Below, piece after piece: positions 7,670 to 18,964 of a DNA stretch of 64,000 bases (positions within the stretch are counted from its first letter, which is position 1; every line of letters begins with the position of its first letter). The stretch spans positions 3,286,001-3,350,000 of the forward strand of contig NZ_CP074406.1 in NCBI RefSeq assembly GCF_018388425.1. The letters are read 5' to 3'. Both the position numbers and the translations under genes were made by a program. The notes under the pieces were generated by a model. It ran no database searches. It was given only the letters and a program-made list of their open reading frames with translations, and was not told the DNA's origin. The stretch comes from Nocardioides faecalis. GTDB taxonomy: Bacteria; Actinomycetota; Actinomycetes; Propionibacteriales; Nocardioidaceae.

Positions 7670-8544
7670 TGCAGCCCCCGGATCGCGCGCAGCGGCGGCC
7701 GCCGTCCGGCGATGCTGCACACCATGTCGACGGTCTGGCGGGTCTCGACGACCTGGTGCACGCGATAGATCCGGGCGCCGGCGAGGGCGCACACCGACGT
7801 CGCGGCCAGGGTCCCCACCAACCGCTCCCCCACCGGCAGGCCGAGGGTCTCGCCGACGAAGTCCTTGTTGGACAGCGAGACCAGCACGGGCCAGCCGGTG
7901 GCGACCATCTCGCCGAGGCGGCGGGTGAGCTCGAGGGAGTGGAAGGTGTTCTTGCCGAAGTCGTGGGCGGGGTCGATGACGATGGACTCAGCCGCGACGC
8001 CGGCGGCCAGCGCCCGCTCGGCGTACGCGGTGGTGTCGGCGATCGCGGCGGCGACGACGCCGCCGGGGCCGTCGTAGCTGATCCGGTAGGGCCGGGTCCG
8101 CGGCGTCACGCCGCCGGTGTGGGTGCAGATGATCGCGGCGTCGTGCTGCGCGGCGACGTCGACGAGCTCGGGGTCGGCGCCGCCCCAGGCGTCGTTGAGG
8201 ACATCGGCGCCGGCAGCGCAGACGGCGTCGCCGACCTCGGCGCGCCAGGTGTCGACGGAGATCACCAACCCCGGGAAGGACTCCCGCACCCGCGCCACGA
8301 AGTCCACGACCCGTGCCTTCTCCTCGGCCGGGGAGATCTCGACGCCGGGGGCGGCCTTGATGCCGCCGATGTCGACGATCTCGGCGCCCTGGGCGACGAC
8401 CTCGGCGACGCGCGCGAACGCGGCGTCCTCGGCCCAGGTCGCGCCCTGGTCGAAGAACGAGTCCGGGGTCCGGTTGACGATCGCCATCATCAACGTCGCC
8501 TCGTCGGCGAACGCGTGGCGCCCGAGCCTCAAGGTCACAGCCAT
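7666..8544 (-). CDS. folP2: FolP2-type dihydropteroate synthase homologue, probably not a true DHPS
   Basis: A 292-residue TIM-barrel protein of the pterin-binding family. The first motif is present as MAIVNRTPDSFFDQG, but the second loop reads DIGGIKAAPGVEIS instead of the GGESTRPG of active enzymes. This is the signature of FolP2 (Rv1207 type), which in mycobacteria does not supply DHPS activity. ATG start at 8544, overlapping the gpgS stop by 10 bases. The gpgS-folP2 order is the same as in mycobacteria, suggesting a shared role around glucosylglycerate metabolism. Confidence 0.85.
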   Translation of the reverse strand: MAVTLRLGRHAFADEATLMMAIVNRTPDSFFDQGATWAEDAAFARVAEVVAQGAEIVDIGGIKAAPGVEISPAEEKARVVDFVARVRESFPGLVISVDTWRAEVGDAVCAAGADVLNDAWGGADPELVDVAAQHDAAIICTHTGGVTPRTRPYRISYDGPGGVVAAAIADTTAYAERALAAGVAAESIVIDPAHDFGKNTFHSLELTRRLGEMVATGWPVLVSLSNKDFVGETLGLPVGERLVGTLAATSVCALAGARIYRVHQVVETRQTVDMVCSIAGRRPPLRAIRGLQ

Positions 8545-9431
8545 CCCTCCGCAGGTTCCCGCTCGAGGACCGGTACGGCGCGCTCGAGCGGCTCCAACCC
8601 TCGCAGGTACTGCCGCAGCACCACGTCCCCGGTGGCCGAGATGGCGGCCGAGCCGGCGCGCGCCAGCGCGGCGGCGAGGATCTGGGTGGCCATCCCGCCG
8701 AGGTCCCGCAGCGCCTGGTGCCGGTGGGCGCGGGTCCCGAGCCCGACCTGCGCGATCGCCTCGGGTCCGCGGGCACGGACGGTGTCGACGAGGGCGGCGA
8801 GCTCGACGGCGTAGCCGGTGGGCACGGACAGCGAGGCGAACCAGTCGCGTCGTACCGCCCACTCCCCCGCGAGCGGCTGCACCAGCTCTCCCAGCGAGGG
8901 GAAGAGCAGCGCGATCAGGGGCCGGGCGACGAGCTCGGTGACCCGGCCGCCCTCGAGCGGCCCGTCGGCGCCGGGCCGGTCGTAGAAGCCCTTGACCAGC
9001 TGCACGGCGGGGTCGGTGAGCAGCGGCCCGAGCAGGCCGGGCACGAAGTGGGTGTCCCAGTCGTGCAGGTCGGCGTCCATGAACACCACCAGGTCGCCGG
9101 TGGTGACGAACAGCGACTTCCACATCGCCTCGCCCTTGCCGGGGTGGGTGCCGAGGTCGGGGCGGATCTCGGCGGCGCGGTGCACCCGGGCGCCAGCGGA
9201 GGTGGCCACGGCGTAGGTGTCGTCGACGGAGTCGGAGTCGATGACCACGATCTCGTCGACGAGGTCGACGGTCTCCATCAGCGTCTCGCGGACCCGGGTG
9301 ACGACGTCGCCGACGGTGGCCGCCTCGTTGCGCGCCGGTACGACAAGGCTGACCCGCTGGCGCTGCTCGGCCTTGGCGTCCAGGAGCCGCTCCAGGGTCC
9401 AGTCGTCCCAGTGGGCGGCGCGGATCCCCAT
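8535..9431 (-). CDS. gpgS: Glucosyl-3-phosphoglycerate synthase
   Basis: A 298-residue GT-A glycosyltransferase. It should transfer glucose from a nucleotide sugar to 3-phosphoglycerate, the first step to glucosylglycerate and, in mycobacteria, methylglucose lipopolysaccharide. Motifs seen: VSLVVPARNEAATVGDVV at the nucleotide-binding strand, the metal-binding VVFMDADLHDWD, and GEWAVRRDWFASL in the acceptor region. ATG start at 9431 gives a length near that of the family. Adjacent to folP2 as in mycobacteria. Confidence 0.88.
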   Translation of the reverse strand: MGIRAAHWDDWTLERLLDAKAEQRQRVSLVVPARNEAATVGDVVTRVRETLMETVDLVDEIVVIDSDSVDDTYAVATSAGARVHRAAEIRPDLGTHPGKGEAMWKSLFVTTGDLVVFMDADLHDWDTHFVPGLLGPLLTDPAVQLVKGFYDRPGADGPLEGGRVTELVARPLIALLFPSLGELVQPLAGEWAVRRDWFASLSVPTGYAVELAALVDTVRARGPEAIAQVGLGTRAHRHQALRDLGGMATQILAAALARAGSAAISATGDVVLRQYLRGLEPLERAVPVLEREPAEGWL

Positions 9432-9718
9432 GCCCGGCAACCTACCGGCCCCCTCCGGCGCAGGATGCGCTGCATCCTCCGGCACCAGCCGGGGCTGAGC
9501 GGCGGCTCGCGCCCTCAGCGCTCAGGCGCGCTCAGCCGTGCTCGGGCGCGGCGAGTGCCGTTCCAGGTGTGGGCAGTTCCCGCGGCCGTACTTCTGTCGG
9601 CACTGCCGGGCGCGTTGCCATCTGCGAAGCCGTCGGCGCATGCCCCGATGCTTGCGGCTCGGGACGGGAGTGTCAGGTGATGTGGCCCCACGCAGGACAA
9701 AGTCGCCAGTTCTGGGGA
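9432..9718. other. Intergenic region without recognised gene
   Basis: This 287-base stretch between gpgS and the amidase gene has short open frames on both strands but none with a recognisable start, Shine-Dalgarno or protein pattern. It should contain the gpgS promoter on the minus strand. No hairpin or repeat stood out. Confidence 0.5.
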
Positions 9719-10567
9719 TCAGGAGGCCAGGTAACCGCGGACGGCGCGCACCAGGGCGCGGGCGTAGCGGGCCCGCACGCGGGCGTCGGCGACCAGCTCC
9801 GCGTCGCCGGGGTGGCGCATGTTGGCCAGCTCCACCATCACGGCGGGCACCGCGGAGTGGTTGAGCGTGCCCAGGTCGTCCCGGACGGCGATGCCGCCGG
9901 ACCCCGTGTACGTCGACCGCGAGAACCCGGCGCGCACCAGGGCGTCCCGGACCTGCTCGGCGAGCCGGCGCGAGGGCGCGACGAGGTCCGCGGCCCGTCC
10001 GGTTCGGGCGCCGGGCGCGATGACGTGGAAGCCCCGCGCGCCGGGGGCCGTCACGCCGTCGGCGTGGATGCTGATCCGCAGGTCCGCGGTGGGCCCGGCG
10101 GCGCCGGGGTTGCCGATCGTGCCGCGGACGTCGAGGCACGGCCCCCAGGCCTCGTCACTGTTGGACGTCCGCGTCAGCAGCACCCGGGCGCCCAGGCGGC
10201 GCAGCATCCGCTTCGCCTCCCCCGCGACCTCCCAGGTGAAGGTCGCCTCCGGGTAGCCCGCGTCCGTGGCGGTGCCCGTGGTGTTGCACGGCTTGGTGAA
10301 CTCACCGGCGTCGACGGGTGCGTTGATCCGCGCTGCGTGGTTGCGGTTGCCGAGCTGGTGGCCGGGGTCGAGCACGACGACCTTGCCGGCGAGCGGCTTC
10401 GGCGCGGTGGGCGGCGCAGCACTGCCCGAGGCCGGCGCGCCCGCACCGGGCGCGACCGAGGGCGTCGCGGCGTGATCACGGGTCGTACCGCCGTCCCCGC
10501 ACCCGGCCGCCAGCACCGACAACGCGAGCGCCGCGGCCGCTGCCCCTGGAAGAAGCCGGACGGTCAC
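9719..10567 (-). CDS. N-acetylmuramoyl-L-alanine amidase (Amidase_3), predicted lipoprotein
   Basis: A 282-residue secreted protein. GTG start at 10567 gives a lipoprotein signal with lipobox LAAGC, lipidated Cys at residue 23. The zinc amidase pattern follows: VVLDPGHQLGN (first His), a Glu in PEATFTWEV, and ISIHADG (second His), ending VMVELANMRHPGDAEL. It should cleave the bond between N-acetylmuramate and the stem peptide, anchored outside the membrane. GTG overlaps the galE stop by four bases, so the pair is translationally coupled. Confidence 0.88.
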   Translation of the reverse strand: MTVRLLPGAAAAALALSVLAAGCGDGGTTRDHAATPSVAPGAGAPASGSAAPPTAPKPLAGKVVVLDPGHQLGNRNHAARINAPVDAGEFTKPCNTTGTATDAGYPEATFTWEVAGEAKRMLRRLGARVLLTRTSNSDEAWGPCLDVRGTIGNPGAAGPTADLRISIHADGVTAPGARGFHVIAPGARTGRAADLVAPSRRLAEQVRDALVRAGFSRSTYTGSGGIAVRDDLGTLNHSAVPAVMVELANMRHPGDAELVADARVRARYARALVRAVRGYLAS

Positions 10568-11568
10568 GGGTAGCCGAGCACGTCCTGCCGCTTCTCCCCC
10601 CACGCCAGGGCAGAGGCAATGGCCTCGTCGAGCGACAGCTCGGTGCGCCAACCCAGCAGCTCGGCGGCCTTGTCGGCGTTCGCGTACGCACCTGCGGCGT
10701 CACCGGGCCGCGCCGGCGCCTCGACGACGGGGATGGGCCGCCCGACGACGCGCTCCACGGCGGCGAGCAGCTCGCGCACGGTGACGCCGTGGCCGCCCCC
10801 GAGGTTGAGGTACGTGTAGGGCGCGCCCACCTTGGCGAGCACGTTGTCGAACTCCTCGACGGCGCGCACGTGCGCCCGCGCCAGGTCCCAGACGTGGATG
10901 TAGTCGCGGATGCCGGTGCCGTCGCGGGTGGGGTGGTCGGTGCCGGTCAGCGTGAACGCCTCCCGCTGCCCCAGGGCCGCCTGCGCCATCAGCGGCACGA
11001 CGTGCGTGGCGTCGCGCAGGTGGTAGCCGGTCTCCAGGTCGGGGTCGGCGCCGATCGGGTTGAAGTAGCGCAGGATGATCGCGCGCAGCGAGGTGGCCTT
11101 CGCCAGGTCCTCCAGCATCATCTCCATCATCCGCTTGGTCCGCGCGTACGGCGACGTCGGATCGACCGGGTCCTCCTCGGTGACCTCGAACTGCGGCGTG
11201 AGCGCATAGAGGGAGGCGGTGGAGGAGAAGATGATCCGCGGCTTGCCGAGCGCGGTCAGCGCGTCGAACATCTCCAGCGACTTCGCCACGTTGTCGCGGT
11301 AGTACTCGTACGGCTGCTCCACCGACTCCGGTACGACGATCCGCGCCGCCATGTGGATCGTGGCCTCGAGGTCCGGGTGCTCGGCGACGACACGCCCGAG
11401 CAGGTGGCGGTCAGCGATGTCGCCCTCGTACGCGATGCGATCACCGACGTAGCCGCGCGGCCCGGAGAGGAAAGAGTCGAGGACGACGGGCGTGTGCCCG
11501 GCGCGTTCGAGCGCCTTCGCGGTGATCGAGCCGAGATAGCCGGCGCCGCCGGTGACGAGGACCTTCAT
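10564..11568 (-). CDS. galE: UDP-glucose 4-epimerase
   Basis: A 334-residue short-chain dehydrogenase/reductase of the extended type. NAD-binding VTGGAGYLGS at the N terminus, catalytic Tyr and Lys in YARTK, and the GalE-specific TRDGTGIRDYIHVWDLARAH. It interconverts UDP-glucose and UDP-galactose, supplying galactose units for surface polymers. ATG start at 11568. It opens the envelope-sugar region and is divergent from the polyprenyl sugar-phosphotransferase gene. Confidence 0.9.
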   Translation of the reverse strand: MKVLVTGGAGYLGSITAKALERAGHTPVVLDSFLSGPRGYVGDRIAYEGDIADRHLLGRVVAEHPDLEATIHMAARIVVPESVEQPYEYYRDNVAKSLEMFDALTALGKPRIIFSSTASLYALTPQFEVTEEDPVDPTSPYARTKRMMEMMLEDLAKATSLRAIILRYFNPIGADPDLETGYHLRDATHVVPLMAQAALGQREAFTLTGTDHPTRDGTGIRDYIHVWDLARAHVRAVEEFDNVLAKVGAPYTYLNLGGGHGVTVRELLAAVERVVGRPIPVVEAPARPGDAAGAYANADKAAELLGWRTELSLDEAIASALAWGEKRQDVLGYP

Positions 11569-11742
11569 GAGGCCGAGCGTAGTGGCCCTATCGCACTGTG
11601 ACGCACGCGACAGTAACTCGGGCAAAGGCTTGGAAAAACCGCCTCCACAGCCCGCGATCCGCCCGTAGGGTGAGCAATCAGTTGTGCGCCACACGGTCGT
11701 GGGGGCCCGGCAGCACTCGCCGAAGTCTGGGGAGCTCACGCG

Positions 11743-13203
11743 ATGACAATGATGCAACGAACCCGGCAGAAGGTCGCCTCCGAGCCGAGCCGTGCCCTGC
11801 GCTGGCTCCCGCTCACGCTGCTCGCCCTCGACCTGGTCGCGCTCGCCGCGGCGGGTCTGATCGCGCTGTGGGGCCGCCACGGCCTGACCGTGTTCAGCAC
11901 GCCTACCGGTCTGCAGGAGAGCCTCGGCGTCGCCGGCGTGCTGACCCTGCCGGCGTGGTTGGCCGCGATCGGGATCGCCGGCGGGTACGACCGCCAGGTG
12001 CTCGGTGCCGGGCCGGACGAGTTCAAGCGGGTCGTCCGCGCCACGTTCGTCACCGCCGGCGCCCTGGGCGTCGGCTGCTTCCTGGCGAAGTACCAGCTGT
12101 CCCGCGGCTTCTTCCTCCTCGCGTTCGCCGCCGGGCTCGTCCTGCTCCTCTGCGTGCGCCTGGCGATGCGCAAGGTGCTGCACCGGGCGCGGCGACGCGG
12201 CCACCTCCAGGAGCGCGTCCTCGTCGCCGGCACCCCGCAACGCATCGACGAGATCAGCCGCGTGCTGAGCCGTGAGTCGTGGCTGGGCTACGGCGTCATC
12301 GGAGCCGTGGTGACGACGCCCTCGGCGTCGTCGCTCGAGGAGACCGCCGCGGGCGTTCCGGTGCTCGGCTCCGCCGCCGACCTGCTCGACGTCGCCGAGC
12401 AGAACGCCGCCGACGTCATCTTCCTGACCGGCAGCGTCCTCGGCTCGGGCGAGGACGTCAAGCGGCTCGTCTGGGAGGTGGAGCAGCACGGCATCGAGGT
12501 CGTGATCGCGCCCAGCGTGGTCGACATCTCCCAGGAGCGCATCAACGTCCGGCCCGTGGGCGGGGTGCCGCTGATCCACGTCGGACACGCCCGCTGGGCC
12601 CACGCCGGCCGCGCCAGCAAGCGGGTCTTCGACGTCGTCGGCTCGGCGACGTTGATCACCCTGCTGTCGCCCGTCTTCCTCTTCGCCGCAGTGCAGATCT
12701 GGCTGCACGACCGAGGACCGCTGCTGTTCAAGCACCACCGGGTCGGACGGCACAGCGAGCGGTTCGAGTGCCTGAAGTTCCGCACCATGGTCGTGGACGC
12801 CGAGGCGCAGGTGGAGAAGCTGCAGCAGAAGACCGGCCAGGCCGCGTTGTTGTTCAAGATGAAGGACGACCCGCGGATCACCAAGCCGGGCAAGTGGATG
12901 CGCCGGTTCTCGGTCGACGAGCTGCCCCAGCTGTTCAACGTGCTGCGCGGCGACATGAGCCTGGTGGGTCCCCGGCCGCAGGTGCAGCGGGAGGTCGATC
13001 TCTACGAGAGCGGCATGGAGCGCCGGCTCCTGGTGCGTCCCGGCATGACCGGCTTGTGGCAGGTCTCCGGCCGGAACGACCTCACGCCGCAGGAGGCCAT
13101 GCGGCTGGACGTGTACTACGTGGACAACTGGTCGATGATCCAGGACATCGCGATCCTGTTCCGCACGGTGACCGCTGTCTTCGGCTCTCGCGGGGCGTAC
13201 TGA
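11743..13203 (+). CDS. Polyprenyl-phosphate sugar phosphotransferase (WbaP/CpsE type)
   Basis: A 486-residue membrane protein that starts polymer assembly by moving a sugar-1-phosphate from a UDP sugar to undecaprenyl phosphate. Four hydrophobic segments lie in the first 130 residues, then a Rossmann-like CoA-binding domain, another membrane segment, and the catalytic bacterial sugar transferase domain: KFRTM, DELPQLFNVLRGDMSLVGPRP and VRPGMTGLWQVSGR. ATG start at 11743 with GGGGAG upstream. It is the likely initiating enzyme for the polymer made by the cluster at 26-37 kb. The first sugar cannot be told from the sequence. Confidence 0.92.
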   Translation: MTMMQRTRQKVASEPSRALRWLPLTLLALDLVALAAAGLIALWGRHGLTVFSTPTGLQESLGVAGVLTLPAWLAAIGIAGGYDRQVLGAGPDEFKRVVRATFVTAGALGVGCFLAKYQLSRGFFLLAFAAGLVLLLCVRLAMRKVLHRARRRGHLQERVLVAGTPQRIDEISRVLSRESWLGYGVIGAVVTTPSASSLEETAAGVPVLGSAADLLDVAEQNAADVIFLTGSVLGSGEDVKRLVWEVEQHGIEVVIAPSVVDISQERINVRPVGGVPLIHVGHARWAHAGRASKRVFDVVGSATLITLLSPVFLFAAVQIWLHDRGPLLFKHHRVGRHSERFECLKFRTMVVDAEAQVEKLQQKTGQAALLFKMKDDPRITKPGKWMRRFSVDELPQLFNVLRGDMSLVGPRPQVQREVDLYESGMERRLLVRPGMTGLWQVSGRNDLTPQEAMRLDVYYVDNWSMIQDIAILFRTVTAVFGSRGAY

Positions 13204-13211
13204 GCCAGAAG

Positions 13212-13261
13212 GACGGAAGGGGCGGCATGCTGCACACGCAGCGGCTGCCCCTCCTTCCGTC
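13212..13261. terminator. Bidirectional stem-loop terminator
   Basis: GACGGAAGG-GGCGGC pairs with GCTGCC-(CT)-CCTTCCGTC around a loop of about 17 bases, in the 68-base gap between two convergent genes (sugar phosphotransferase and rmlA). There is no long U tract, as is common in high-G+C actinobacteria. Confidence 0.7.
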
Positions 13262-13271
13262 GTCGCCGTTC

Positions 13272-14135
13272 CTAATCGTCCAGAAGCTCGAGAAGGTAGC
13301 GGCCGTAGCCGCTCTTCAGCAGCGGCTGGGCGAGCTCAGCGAGCCGGTCGTCGTCGATGAAGCCCATCCGCCAGGCCACCTCCTCCGGCGCCCCGACCTT
13401 GGTGCCCTGGCGCGCCTCCAGCGCCCGCACGAAGTTGGAGGCGTCGTTGAGGTCGTCGAAGGTTCCGGTGTCCAGCCACGCCGAGCCGCGGGGCAGCACC
13501 TCGACCTGCAACCGGCCCTCCTCCAGGTAGAGCCGGTTCAGGTCGGTGATCTCCAGCTCACCGCGCGGCGACGGCGTCAACGTCTTGGCCTTCTCCACCA
13601 CGTCCGAGCCGTAGAAGTACAGTCCCGGCACCGCGTAGTGGCTCTTCGGCTTCTCCGGCTTCTCCTCCAGCGACACGGCGCGGTTGTCGGCGTCGAACTC
13701 CACCACGCCGTAGGCCGTCGGATCGGCGACCCGGTAGCCGAACACCGCTGCCCCGTCGAGGCCGTCGAAACGGCGCAGCCGGGTGCCGAGACCCGCGCCG
13801 TAGAAGATGTTGTCGCCCAGCACCAGGCCGGCACCGCCCCCGGCGAGGTGGTCCTCACCGATCAGGAACGCCTGCGCCAGGCCGTCGGGGGACGCCTGCA
13901 CCGCGTAGGTGATGTCGATGCCGAGCTGCGAGCCGTCGCCGAGCAGGCGCCGGAACTGGTCGGCCTCGTGGGGGGTGGTGATCACCAGCACCTCGCGGAT
14001 CCCCGAGAGCATGAGGGTCGAGAGCGGGTAGTAGATCATCGGCTTGTCGTACACCGGCATCAGCTGCTTGCTGATCGCGTGCGTGATCGGGTGCAGGCGG
14101 CTCCCCGTCCCGCCCGCCAAGATGATCCCGCGCAT
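13272..14135 (-). CDS. rmlA: Glucose-1-phosphate thymidylyltransferase
   Basis: A 287-residue nucleotidyltransferase making dTDP-glucose from glucose-1-phosphate and dTTP, the first step to dTDP-L-rhamnose. Signature residues: [16 protein letters not shown] at the N terminus, [16 protein letters not shown], and the C-terminal [20 protein letters not shown] 14135 gives the standard length; an in-frame ATG at 14147 is possible. It is divergent from rmlB across 67 bases that must hold both promoters. Confidence 0.95.
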   Translation of the reverse strand: MRGIILAGGTGSRLHPITHAISKQLMPVYDKPMIYYPLSTLMLSGIREVLVITTPHEADQFRRLLGDGSQLGIDITYAVQASPDGLAQAFLIGEDHLAGGGAGLVLGDNIFYGAGLGTRLRRFDGLDGAAVFGYRVADPTAYGVVEFDADNRAVSLEEKPEKPKSHYAVPGLYFYGSDVVEKAKTLTPSPRGELEITDLNRLYLEEGRLQVEVLPRGSAWLDTGTFDDLNDASNFVRALEARQGTKVGAPEEVAWRMGFIDDDRLAELAQPLLKSGYGRYLLELLDD

Positions 14136-14169
14136 GACCTGTCCCATCTTCCGGGGCGTGCTCCTGTGA

Positions 14170-16616
<2,447 letters not shown>

Positions 16617-16691
16617 CGAAGCTCCCGCTCACCACGTTTGTGCTCAGAGGATGGGCCACTACGGTAGGCGCGTTCCCGACCAGGAGGTTCC

Positions 16692-17870
16692 ATGCTCGTC
16701 CTCGACTGCCCGACCCAGGCGTACGACTGGGGCTCCGTTGACGACATTCCCGGCTTCCAGCGACGCAACGGCGACGGCACCCCCGTGGCCGAGGTCTGGA
16801 TCGGCACCCACCCCCTGGGCACCGCCACCGTCGCCGGCCCGGTCCATACCGGCCGCCCCTTGAGCGAGGTCGCGGGCGAGATGGGCCTGATGCTGAAGGT
16901 CCTGGCCGCCAACCGACCGCTCTCCATCCAGGTCCACCCCAACGCCGCCCGGGCGCGCGCCGGCTTCGAGGCGGAGAACGCCGCCGGCATCGCGCCCACA
17001 GCGCCCGAGCGGGTCTTCAAGGACCCGCACCCGAAGCCGGAGATGGTGTACGCCCTCTCCACCTTCGACAGCCTGGTCGGCTTCCGGCCCACCGCCGAGA
17101 TCCTCCGGGTGCTGCTCCCGCTCCAGCACCCGGTGACCTCCGCGCTGGCGAAGAACCTGCGCCGTAACCCCGGGTTCGCCGGCATCGTGCGCCTCGTGGA
17201 GGGCCTGCTCCTCGACCCGCCCAGCGCGGACGAGGTCAAACAGGTCGTCGAGCTCTGCCACGACGCGCTGGCCGAGGGCATCGACATCAAGCGCGCCTAC
17301 GCGACCGCGATCGAGATCGAGCGCTCCCACCCCGGCGACGTCGGGGTCGTGATCTCGCTGCTCCTCAACCGCCTCACGCTCCAGCCGGGTGAGGCTGCGT
17401 TCCTGGACACCGGGATCATCCACGCCCACCTCTCGGGCATGTGCCTGGAGGTGATGGTCTCCTCCGACAACGTCCTGCGCGCCGGTCTGACGTCGAAGCA
17501 CGTGGACCCCACCGGCCTGGTGCGCTGCCTCGAGGAGGGCATGTCGCGGGTCGCCCGGGTCACGCCTCAGCTGTTCGGCACCTCCACGGACGTGTTCGCG
17601 CCGAGCCGCGACTTCGCGTTGTCCATCACGCAGAGCTCGCAGGCGGAGCCGGCGGGAGTCGTGCTGCCCGCGCAGGGACAGCGCCTGTTCGTCTGCACCG
17701 GCGGCGAGGTCGCGCTGATCAACGCCCGCGAGGAGATGATCCACCTGCGCCGCGGCGACGCGGGGTTCGCCGACGACACCGACGGCGAGATCCGCGTGAT
17801 CGGCACCGGGGAGGTCGCGCAGGCGTTCGCCCCCTCGGGCGCGGCCGGGCGCCTCGACGACCTGATCTGA
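16692..17870 (+). CDS. manA: Mannose-6-phosphate isomerase, class I
   Basis: A 392-residue zinc enzyme interconverting fructose-6-phosphate and mannose-6-phosphate, the entry to GDP-mannose. Motifs: AYDWGS near the start, SIQVHPN (zinc ligands), KDPHPKPEMVYAL, and GIIHAHLSGMCLEVMVSSDNVLRAGLTSKH split around the active site. ATG 16692 follows AGGAGG with short spacing, one of the best ribosome-binding sites in the window. A 75-base gap after rmlCD probably has its own promoter. With gmd (51 kb) it supports mannose-derived sugars. Confidence 0.93.
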   Translation: MLVLDCPTQAYDWGSVDDIPGFQRRNGDGTPVAEVWIGTHPLGTATVAGPVHTGRPLSEVAGEMGLMLKVLAANRPLSIQVHPNAARARAGFEAENAAGIAPTAPERVFKDPHPKPEMVYALSTFDSLVGFRPTAEILRVLLPLQHPVTSALAKNLRRNPGFAGIVRLVEGLLLDPPSADEVKQVVELCHDALAEGIDIKRAYATAIEIERSHPGDVGVVISLLLNRLTLQPGEAAFLDTGIIHAHLSGMCLEVMVSSDNVLRAGLTSKHVDPTGLVRCLEEGMSRVARVTPQLFGTSTDVFAPSRDFALSITQSSQAEPAGVVLPAQGQRLFVCTGGEVALINAREEMIHLRRGDAGFADDTDGEIRVIGTGEVAQAFAPSGAAGRLDDLI

Positions 17871-17882
17871 CGCCTGATCTGA
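17861..17882. repeat. Duplicated manA 3' end including the stop codon
   Basis: CCTGATCTGA occurs twice with a 12-base period (17861-17870 and 17873-17882). The first copy contains the manA stop TGA and the second lies just outside the gene. Confidence 0.8.
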
Positions 17883-17889
17883 GCCGCGG

Positions 17890-18189
17890 TCAGCGGCGAC
17901 GCAGGCCGGCCAGCGCCGGGCGGACGTCGGCCAGGTAGACCAGCGCTGCGACGGTCATCGCGAGGTTGATGATCGACAGGTTGAGGGGCACCAGCTGCAG
18001 CAGCACGCCCACGCCGAGGATCGCGCACCAGGTGGGCTTGGTCAGCTTGTCGGCGGCGACGTACGACTCGCCGGAGTAGAGCAGCGCGCTGACGAACGCG
18101 AAGATCTTGAGCACGAGCAGCACGAAGGCGATCGCGAGGTTGATGTACAGCTCGACTTCGTTGATCGGTCCTACGAATCCACCACTCAT
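17890..18189 (-). CDS. DUF2516 family small membrane protein
   Basis: A 99-residue protein with two to three hydrophobic segments (INLAIAFVLLVLKIFAFVSALL near the start) and a basic C-terminal end. It matches the DUF2516 family, whose mycobacterial member (Rv0476) also lies just downstream of hbhA. It is separated from the hbhA-like gene by a strong terminator. Function unknown. Confidence 0.8.
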   Translation of the reverse strand: MSGGFVGPINEVELYINLAIAFVLLVLKIFAFVSALLYSGESYVAADKLTKPTWCAILGVGVLLQLVPLNLSIINLAMTVAALVYLADVRPALAGLRRR

Positions 18190-18261
18190 GATGCGTCGAT
18201 CCTACCTATCGGTCGCTGGGCTGGAGGAGACACGGCGGACCGCTGAACCCTCCGAGACACG

Positions 18262-18296
18262 ACAGCAGCCCCGGAACGTCGCTCCGGGGCTGCTGT
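18262..18296 (-). terminator. Strong stem-loop terminator after hbhA-like gene
   Basis: A perfect 14-bp stem (ACAGCAGCCCCGGA and its complement) with a 7-base loop lies 16 bases beyond the hbhA-like stop. On the minus strand it would end the XRE-hbhA transcript and isolate the DUF2516 gene. Confidence 0.85.
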
Positions 18297-18311
18297 TCGT
18301 GCGCGGCTGGC

Positions 18312-18959
18312 TCAGCTGGTCGCCTTCTTGGCCGGCGCCTTCTTCGCGGTCGCCTTCTTGGCGGGCGCCTTCTGCGCGGTGGTCTTCTTGGCCGGGGCCT
18401 TCTTCGCGGTCGCGCTCTTGGCGGAGGGCGACTTCTTCACGGTCGCCTTCTTGGCGGGGGCCTTGGCCGGAGGGGCGTTGCGGGCGACCGGCGGCGCGGG
18501 GACGGTCACGGTGATCGTGGTCCGCGAGCGGCCCTCCTTCAGCTTGTCCACGACGCTCTCGCCGCGCTTGGCGAGGTCGGAGTAGAGCGCGGTGGCGACC
18601 GCCAGGTTGGCGTCGATCTTCTCCTTGACGGTGCTCTGCGCCTTGTCGACGGTGCTCTGCACCTTGCCTGGGAGCGCCTTGGCCTCGGTCTGCAGGTCGG
18701 AGATGCGTGCCTCGACCTTGCCCTTGCCGTCGGCGAGGCTGCTCACGGCCTTGTCCTGGATGCTCTTGGGCTCGGGGAGCTCGAAGTTCTTGACGTTGGT
18801 CTGCACCTCGGCCACGTAGCCGAGCACCTTCTCGAACGCCAGGTCGGTCGCGCCGACGCCCGCGAGGAGCGGCTTGGTGGCGACGGGGACGTCGGGGAGG
18901 TCGATGGTCTTGAGGTCGATGGTGGGGACCTCGATCTTGGGGAGCGCGATCTTCGCCAT
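18312..18959 (-). CDS. hbhA: HbhA-like heparin-binding hemagglutinin homologue with Lys-rich tail
   Basis: A 215-residue protein. KPLLAGVGATDLAFEKV and ATALYSDLAKRGESVVDKLK match the coiled-coil body of mycobacterial HbhA. The last 60 residues are Lys/Ala/Pro repeats (APAKKATAKK type) as in HbhA, where they bind sulfated glycans and DNA. ATG 18959 follows GGTGAGAAG; ATG 18968 is an alternative. It lies 5 bases after the XRE regulator gene, the same order as Rv0474-Rv0475. A histone-H1-like DNA role is an alternative reading of the tail. Confidence 0.8.
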   Translation of the reverse strand: MAKIALPKIEVPTIDLKTIDLPDVPVATKPLLAGVGATDLAFEKVLGYVAEVQTNVKNFELPEPKSIQDKAVSSLADGKGKVEARISDLQTEAKALPGKVQSTVDKAQSTVKEKIDANLAVATALYSDLAKRGESVVDKLKEGRSRTTITVTVPAPPVARNAPPAKAPAKKATVKKSPSAKSATAKKAPAKKTTAQKAPAKKATAKKAPAKKATS

Positions 18960-18964
18960 TCTTC

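Noticed and set aside
11569..11742. JUMPstart/ops element before the polymer genes
   Set aside because: No GGCGGTAG-like motif in the gap before the sugar-phosphotransferase gene.
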